Origin: Paracoccus fontiphilus
GTDB lineage: Bacteria; Pseudomonadota; Alphaproteobacteria; Rhodobacterales; Rhodobacteraceae
Direction of reading: 5' to 3'
Length of the DNA stretch: 64,000 nt
Assembly: GCF_017356265.1 (NCBI RefSeq)
Contig: NZ_JAFNAW010000004.1
Span: 1 to 64,000, forward strand
The notes beneath the pieces were generated by a model. The model saw nothing but the letters and a program-made list of their open reading frames with translations, ran no database searches and had not been told where the DNA came from. Both the position numbers and the translations under genes were made by a program. Numbering within the stretch: position 1 is the first letter of the stretch; each line of letters begins with the position of its first letter. Positions 59,768 through 64,000 of the stretch are shown here, piece after piece.

Positions 59768-60431
59768 CATCCTGCGGCTTGAAGGAGTCGGCAAGACCTA
59801 TGGCAAGGACGGGCCCGCCCCCGTCGAAGTGCTGCGCGGCCTGAACCTGGCGGTGTCGCGGGGCGAGGTCGTGGCCTTGGTCGCGCCCTCGGGCGCGGGC
59901 AAGTCGACGCTGCTGCATATCGCCGGACTGCTGGACACGCCCGACACCGGCCGCGTGATCCTGAACGGCCGCGACATGACCGGCCTGCCCGACAAGGCGC
60001 GGACCGAGGCGCGCCGGGCCGAGCTGGGCTTCGTCTACCAGTTCCACCATCTTCTGCCCGAGTTCACGGCGGCCGAGAACATCATCCTGCCGCAACTGGC
60101 CAATGGCGTGCCGCAGCGCGACGCCGCGCGCCGCGCCGAGGACCTGTTGGGTCGCGTGGGTCTGTCACCGCGCGCCGACCATCGCCCGGCCGCCCTGTCA
60201 GGGGGCGAACAGCAGCGTGTGGCCTTCTGCCGGGCGCTGGCGAACCAGCCCGCCCTGCTGCTTGCGGACGAGCCGACCGGCAATCTCGATCCCGAGACAT
60301 CGGACCGGGTCTTCGGAATGCTGGTGACGCTTGTCCGCGAGACCGGCTTGTCGGCGCTGATCGCCACGCATAACCACGATCTTGCCGCCCGCATGGATCG
60401 CATCGTCCGCCTGCATCAGACGGTTGCGTGA
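59760..60431 (+). CDS. lolD: Lipoprotein-releasing ABC transporter ATPase
   Basis: A 223-residue ATPase that powers lipoprotein release. Walker A is APSGAGKST near residue 42, the Q-loop in [17 protein letters not shown] near 95, signature LSGGEQQRV near 145, Walker [13 protein letters not shown] near 165 and the switch His in IATHNHDLA near 203. It overlaps lolC by eight bases. The heme-protein gene follows after 46 bases. Confidence 0.96.
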   Translation: MSDILRLEGVGKTYGKDGPAPVEVLRGLNLAVSRGEVVALVAPSGAGKSTLLHIAGLLDTPDTGRVILNGRDMTGLPDKARTEARRAELGFVYQFHHLLPEFTAAENIILPQLANGVPQRDAARRAEDLLGRVGLSPRADHRPAALSGGEQQRVAFCRALANQPALLLADEPTGNLDPETSDRVFGMLVTLVRETGLSALIATHNHDLAARMDRIVRLHQTVA

Positions 60432-60477
60432 CCCGCACCGCCGGGGCAAAGTCACTCAGGCAACCAGAGAGGCAGCA

Positions 60478-60888
60478 ATGAAGGCAACATATGGGGCGGC
60501 CCTGTCCGGAATGGCGATGGCGGGCCTGATCGCGGCCTGCGCGCCACAGATGTCGGACCAGGCTCGGGCGCGTAACGATTTCGTCGCGCTGTGCGTTGAT
60601 TGCCACGGCGCCGACGGCAGGGGCGGCGGGCCGGCCGCCGCTGGAATGACGCCGGCGCCCGTCGACCTGACCCGCGTGGCCGCCAAGAACGGCGGGGTTT
60701 TCCCGCGCCTGCAGGTGATGGGCCACATCTATGGCTTCACGCCCGGCCGCAGCGAATCGCCGATGCCAGAGTTCGGCGATCTTCTGGAAGGGCCGACCAT
60801 CCCCTATGACGCGGGCGACGGAATCCAGACGCCCACTCCGGCCCGGCTGGTCGCGCTGATGGAATATGTCGAGGCGATGCAGCGTTAG
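60478..60888 (+). CDS. Mono-heme cytochrome c lipoprotein
   Basis: A 136-residue secreted protein. The signal peptide ends in a lipobox (LIAAC, Cys21), so it is probably anchored to a membrane. A single c-type heme site, CVDCH near residue 40, is followed by a class I cytochrome c fold with Met-rich stretches (AGMTPAP, ESPMPEFGD) that could provide the sixth heme ligand. It is not a recognised respiratory subunit. It lies in a run with lolC-lolD upstream and a PAP2 protein six bases downstream, possibly one unit. Confidence 0.85.
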   Translation: MKATYGAALSGMAMAGLIAACAPQMSDQARARNDFVALCVDCHGADGRGGGPAAAGMTPAPVDLTRVAAKNGGVFPRLQVMGHIYGFTPGRSESPMPEFGDLLEGPTIPYDAGDGIQTPTPARLVALMEYVEAMQR

Positions 60889-60893
60889 GGCGC

Positions 60894-61397
60894 ATGATCC
60901 GGAATGTCCTGCTTGCCGCGGTCCTTGGGGCGGCGGCCCAACCCGCAGCCGCCGATCCGTTCGAGGACTTCGGCACCGCGATGAAGTTCGGCCTGCCGCT
61001 GGCCGCCGCCGCCTGCGCTGCCCGCGATGACCGGCTGGAGGACTTCGCGGTCCGCGGCGCCTTGCAGGCGGTTCTGGTCCTGGGCCTGAAGACATGGCTT
61101 GACGGCACGCCGGTCTCGGTCCGGCCATCGGGCGAGGGAAAGGGGTTTCCGTCGGGCCATTCCGCCGCAGCGGCCTTTGGCGCCGCCGACCTTGCCGGCA
61201 AGTGCTTTCCCGACGACCCCGCAGCGGGCATCGGCCTTTACGGCGTGGCGGGCCTGGCGGCCGCCAGTCGCGTCCACGCGGGCGAACACACGGCGCAGCA
61301 GGTGCTGACCGGCGCCTTGATCGGCTTCAGCTTCGGCGCCGCCGATTTCGGCATCGGGACCGAGGGGGCCAGCTTCAACGTCGGGATGCGCTTCTGA
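60894..61397 (+). CDS. PAP2-like phosphatase with an altered active site
   Basis: A 167-residue secreted or membrane-associated protein. A signal peptide of about 20 residues ends at AAADP. PAP2 motifs are FPSGHSAAAAF near 86 (motif 2, intact) and AASRVHAGEHTAQQVLTG near 122 (motif 3), where the Asp expected three residues after the second His is Gln. Motif 1 is loose (Lys, ten residues, Arg-Pro, instead of six). It is also short, with fewer clear helices than typical PAP2 enzymes. It may hydrolyse a lipid or polyprenyl phosphate, or be a degenerate member. It runs into the alpha/beta hydrolase gene tail to tail, overlapping by 23 bases. Confidence 0.8.
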   Translation: MIRNVLLAAVLGAAAQPAAADPFEDFGTAMKFGLPLAAAACAARDDRLEDFAVRGALQAVLVLGLKTWLDGTPVSVRPSGEGKGFPSGHSAAAAFGAADLAGKCFPDDPAAGIGLYGVAGLAAASRVHAGEHTAQQVLTGALIGFSFGAADFGIGTEGASFNVGMRF

Positions 61398-62217
61398 GCC
61401 GCCCGCAGCGGTCCAGCCAGGCATTGATCGCGGCCAGCGACTCCGGTTCGTCCAGCCACGGCACATGGGCGCGCCCCGGCACCTCGGCGAAGATCGTTTC
61501 GGGACGGCGCCGCAGCATTTCGCCAGCGGCCTCGGCCGCCAGCAGGTCGGAATTCGCGCCCCGTATCAGTGCGACCGGCAGGCCCGCCGTCGCGTCCCAC
61601 AAAGGCCACAGGTCGGGCGGTTCACCCTGGAACGCCGCCAGGAACGCCTCGCGCAGGGCGGGATCATACCTGATCCGCAGACCCTCGGGCGTCTCCTCGT
61701 AATGCTTCTGCGCATCGGCCAGCCAGCGACCGTCAGGCACATCGGCAAATCCCGGCATCGCCACGGCCAGCCTTTCGGCAAGCGCCCCATGCGTCCGGGC
61801 CGCCGGATTGCGCCCGACATAGTCGAAGATCCGCTCCAGCCCCGTCTGCTCGATCACTGGCCCAACATCGTTCAGGCACAGCCCCAGCAAACGATCATGA
61901 GCAACGGCCGCCAGCAGAAGCCCGATCAGGCCACCGCGCGACGTGCCCAGAACCGCCGCCCGCCCGATCCCCAGATGATCCAGCAGCGCAAGGGCATCCT
62001 TGCCCTCCCGCGGCACGGTATAGGTCGCCGCGCCGGTGAAATCCGACTGCCCGCGTCCGCGATAATCCATTCGGATCAACCGCACCCCCGCCAGATGCGG
62101 CGCAAGGTAATCGAAATCGCCCATGTTCCGCGTCAGCCCGGCAAGGCAAAGGACCGGCAGCCCTTCGCCCTCATCCGAAAAGGCCAGCCGAGCGCCATCG
62201 TCTGTCGTGAAGAACAT
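61375..62217 (-). CDS. Alpha/beta-hydrolase fold protein
   Basis: A 280-residue hydrolase. VLCLAGLTRNMGDFDYLAPH near residue 23 includes the oxyanion region, and the nucleophile Ser is in VLGTSRGGLIGLLLAA near 92. Asp (GANSDLLAAE near 225) and His (GRAHVPWLDEP near 250) complete a triad. Substrate cannot be deduced; the fold covers esterases and C-C hydrolases. It is 67 bases after fabI, with the repeat copy D between them, so it is probably separate from the fatty-acid genes. Confidence 0.88.
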   Translation of the reverse strand: MFFTTDDGARLAFSDEGEGLPVLCLAGLTRNMGDFDYLAPHLAGVRLIRMDYRGRGQSDFTGAATYTVPREGKDALALLDHLGIGRAAVLGTSRGGLIGLLLAAVAHDRLLGLCLNDVGPVIEQTGLERIFDYVGRNPAARTHGALAERLAVAMPGFADVPDGRWLADAQKHYEETPEGLRIRYDPALREAFLAAFQGEPPDLWPLWDATAGLPVALIRGANSDLLAAEAAGEMLRRRPETIFAEVPGRAHVPWLDEPESLAAINAWLDRCGRLRSASRR

Positions 62218-62230
62218 CGCCCGTCCTTTG

Positions 62231-62276
62231 CCTTGGCTGAAATATCCTCGGGGGTCCGGGGGCAGACAGCCCCCGG
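62231..62276 (-). repeat. 3' hairpin-tail element, copy D
   Basis: Read on the minus strand, CCGGGGGC (62276-62269) pairs with GCCCCCGG (62263-62256) around a five-base loop, followed by ACCCCCGAGGATATTTCAGC and CAAGG. It begins seven bases after the fabI stop and lies before the alpha/beta hydrolase gene. Confidence 0.8.
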
Positions 62277-62283
62277 TTCGACC

Positions 62284-63075
62284 TCACAAATTCTCGCTCT
62301 GCGGCATCCCCAGAACGTGATATCCGCCATCGACCGTCACCACCTCGCCCGTGGTGCAGGCGCCCCAGTCCGACAGCAGCCAGACAGCGGTGCCGCCGAT
62401 CGCCTCCAGCGTGGCATTGGCGCGCAGGGGCGCGTTGGCCTCGGTATGACGGAAGGTCTTGCGCGCCCCGCCGATGGCGGCCCCTGCCAGCGTCTTCATG
62501 GGGCCGGGGCTGATCGCGTTGACGCGGATGCGGTCCGGCCCCAGGTCGTTCGCCAGATAGCGCACAGCGGACTCCAGCGCCGCCTTGGCGACCCCCATGA
62601 CGTTGTAGAACGGCGTCACCCGATTCGACCCGCCATAGGTCAGCGTGATCAGCGACCCGCCTTCCGTCATCAGGGGGTGGGCGCGCCGTGCCACCTCGAT
62701 CAGCGAATAGCAGGATATCTCGAGGCTGTGCTTGAAGTTCGCACGGCTGGTGTTCACGAACCGGCCGGTCAACTCGTTCTTGTTGGAAAAGGCGATGGCG
62801 TGGATCACGAAGTCCAGGCGGCCCCAGCGTTCCGTGATCGCCGCGAAGGCCGCGTCAAGCGAGGCGTCGTCGGTCACGTCCACGTCCAGCAGGAAGTCCG
62901 ACCCCAGCGAGGCCGCAAGCGGCTGCACCCGCTTGCCGAAAGCCTCACCCTGATAGGAAAACGCAAGCTCGGCGCCCTCGGCGGCCACCGCTTTCGCGAT
63001 GCCCCAGGCGATGGAGTGGTCGTTGGCGACCCCCATCACAAGCCCGCGCTTGCCTTGAAGAAGATCGCCCATCAA
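62284..63075 (-). CDS. fabI: Enoyl-[acyl-carrier-protein] reductase, NADH type
   Basis: A 263-residue short-chain dehydrogenase that finishes each cycle of fatty-acid elongation. GVANDHSIAWGIAKAVAAEG near residue 15 is the nucleotide-binding start, and the catalytic Y-x6-K lies in YNVMGVAKAALES near 158. NAISPGPMKTLAG near 190 is the FabI-specific substrate loop. It is the second gene of a fabB-fabI unit (12 bases apart) and is followed by a repeat element. FabI is the usual triclosan/isoniazid-type target in bacteria. Confidence 0.97.
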   Translation of the reverse strand: MMGDLLQGKRGLVMGVANDHSIAWGIAKAVAAEGAELAFSYQGEAFGKRVQPLAASLGSDFLLDVDVTDDASLDAAFAAITERWGRLDFVIHAIAFSNKNELTGRFVNTSRANFKHSLEISCYSLIEVARRAHPLMTEGGSLITLTYGGSNRVTPFYNVMGVAKAALESAVRYLANDLGPDRIRVNAISPGPMKTLAGAAIGGARKTFRHTEANAPLRANATLEAIGGTAVWLLSDWGACTTGEVVTVDGGYHVLGMPQSENL

Positions 63076-63087
63076 TGACCTCGTTTC

Positions 63088-64000
63088 TTATTCCTTGTAA
63101 CGCGACATCAGCAGGGCGGCGTTGGTGCCCCCGAACCCGAAGCTGTTCGACAGCACCGAGTCGAGGCCGGCATCGTCCACCCGGCTTGTGGCAATCTCGC
63201 CCGGCTGGATCTCGGGGTCCAGTGTCGTCACGTTTGCAGATGCTGCAATGAAGTCATTTTGCAACATCAGCAGGCTGTAGATCGCCTCGTGGACGCCCGT
63301 CGCGCCCAGCGAATGCCCGGTCAGCGACTTCGTCGAGCTGATCGGCGGCGTGCTGCCCTCGCCCCAGATGCGGCGGATCGCCTTGACCTCTCCGATGTCG
63401 CCCACCGGGGTCGAGGTGCCATGCGCGTTGATATAGCTGACCGTCCGCCCCTCGGGCAGCGTGGACAGGGCCAGCCGCATCGACCGCTCGCCGCCCTCGC
63501 CGGACGGGGCAACCATGTCATAGCCGTCGCTGGTCGCGCCATATCCGGTGACTTCGGCATAGATCTTGGCGCCGCGCGCCAGGGCGTGCTCCAGTTCCTC
63601 CAGCACCACGACGCCACCGCCGCCGGCGATCACGAAGCCGTCGCGGGTCGCATCGTAAGGGCGGGACGCGGTCTGCGGGGTGTCGTTGTATTTCGACGAC
63701 ATGGCGCCCATGGCGTCGAACAGGCAGGACAGCGTCCAGTCCAGTTCCTCGCCCCCGCCCGCGAAGACGATGTCCTGCTTGCCCATCTGGATCTGTTCCA
63801 CACCGTTGCCGATGCAATGGGCCGACGTCGAACAGGCCGAGGTGATGGAATAGTTCACGCCCTTGATCTTGAAGGGCGTCGCCAGACAGGCCGAGTTGGT
63901 GGACGACATGCAGCGCGTCACCATGAAGGGGCCCATCCGCTTGGGGCTGCCCTTTTCGATGACGGTCTGGTGCGCCTCAAAGAAGTTCGACGTGGACGGC
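63088..64000 (-). CDS. fabB: 3-oxoacyl-ACP synthase I (partial)
   Basis: The visible 304 residues are the C-terminal three quarters of a thiolase-fold condensing enzyme that adds two-carbon units and is needed for unsaturated fatty acids. The catalytic Cys is in [14 protein letters not shown], with the two His residues in [11 protein letters not shown] and [15 protein letters not shown], and the end [13 protein letters not shown] is typical. The frame continues through the right edge of the window (64000); an internal ATG at 63936 is not the start. fabI follows. Confidence 0.96.
   Translation of the reverse strand, partial: PSTSNFFEAHQTVIEKGSPKRMGPFMVTRCMSSTNSACLATPFKIKGVNYSITSACSTSAHCIGNGVEQIQMGKQDIVFAGGGEELDWTLSCLFDAMGAMSSKYNDTPQTASRPYDATRDGFVIAGGGGVVVLEELEHALARGAKIYAEVTGYGATSDGYDMVAPSGEGGERSMRLALSTLPEGRTVSYINAHGTSTPVGDIGEVKAIRRIWGEGSTPPISSTKSLTGHSLGATGVHEAIYSLLMLQNDFIAASANVTTLDPEIQPGEIATSRVDDAGLDSVLSNSFGFGGTNAALLMSRYKE

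Overview
The window is GC-rich DNA, densely coded on both strands, with the gene content of an alphaproteobacterium of the Rhodobacteraceae, most like Paracoccus. That assignment is an inference from a fused phaAB antiporter subunit, a DUF1150/Hsp20 pair, tripartite tricarboxylate (TctABC) transporters, a bifunctional NAD(P)H-hydrate repair enzyme next to glnB-glnA, and the radA-cvpA-purF order. I see no insertion sequence, prophage, CRISPR array, rRNA or tRNA. It reads as ordinary chromosome with about 63 protein genes, of which the first (4 codons visible) and the last (fabB) are cut by the window edges.

Layout, left to right. 1-1065: start of an unknown gene and a polyphosphate kinase 2. 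1148-7606 (minus): a seven-subunit cation/proton antiporter encoded by six genes, phaAB-C-D-E-F-G, chained by 4-base overlaps and ending in a coupled secreted protein, with a hairpin-rich leader. 7881-10197 (minus): a Rieske oxygenase and its reductase of the glycine-betaine demethylase type. 10664-14498 (plus): class Ib ribonucleotide reductase nrdHIEF. 14447-18030: NAD(P)HX repair enzyme, PII protein and glutamine synthetase. 18075-19289: a LysR regulator and a small secreted protein. 19478-21363: gluconate permease and gluconokinase behind a LacI-type operator. 21441-28045: a three-gene transglutaminase / ATP-grasp-alpha-E / transglutaminase-amidoligase cluster of unknown product. 28146-34424: cobC, a YbjN protein, proC, csaA, a D-2-hydroxyacid dehydrogenase, csbD, a CorA transporter and a TerC-like membrane protein. 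34515-36990: a protealysin-type M4 protease with its emfourin-type inhibitor, and a DUF808 membrane protein. 37069-41052: a TctABC uptake system with two different binding proteins. 41202-47011: macA-macB and an RcnB-like periplasmic protein facing a two-component system. 47022-50064: xylulokinase, a HAD phosphatase and a shrunken ATP-sulfurylase-like protein. 50108-54634: an MFS exporter, DUF1150 plus Hsp20, a YdcH protein, purE-purK-nudix. 54687-58330 (minus): radA-cvpA-purF. 58466-61397 (plus): lolC-lolD, a c-type cytochrome lipoprotein and a PAP2 protein. 61375-64000 (minus): an alpha/beta hydrolase, and fabB-fabI.

The observations I would follow first are: (i) a four-copy element (GC hairpin plus a conserved tail) that always begins 1-12 bases after a stop codon and always points the same way relative to that gene; (ii) the amidoligase/transglutaminase cluster; (iii) a 253-residue ATP-sulfurylase relative that has lost its catalytic motifs; (iv) the protease/inhibitor gene pair; and (v) the structured leader of the antiporter operon. 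All functional statements come from reading motifs and context; no database search was run.
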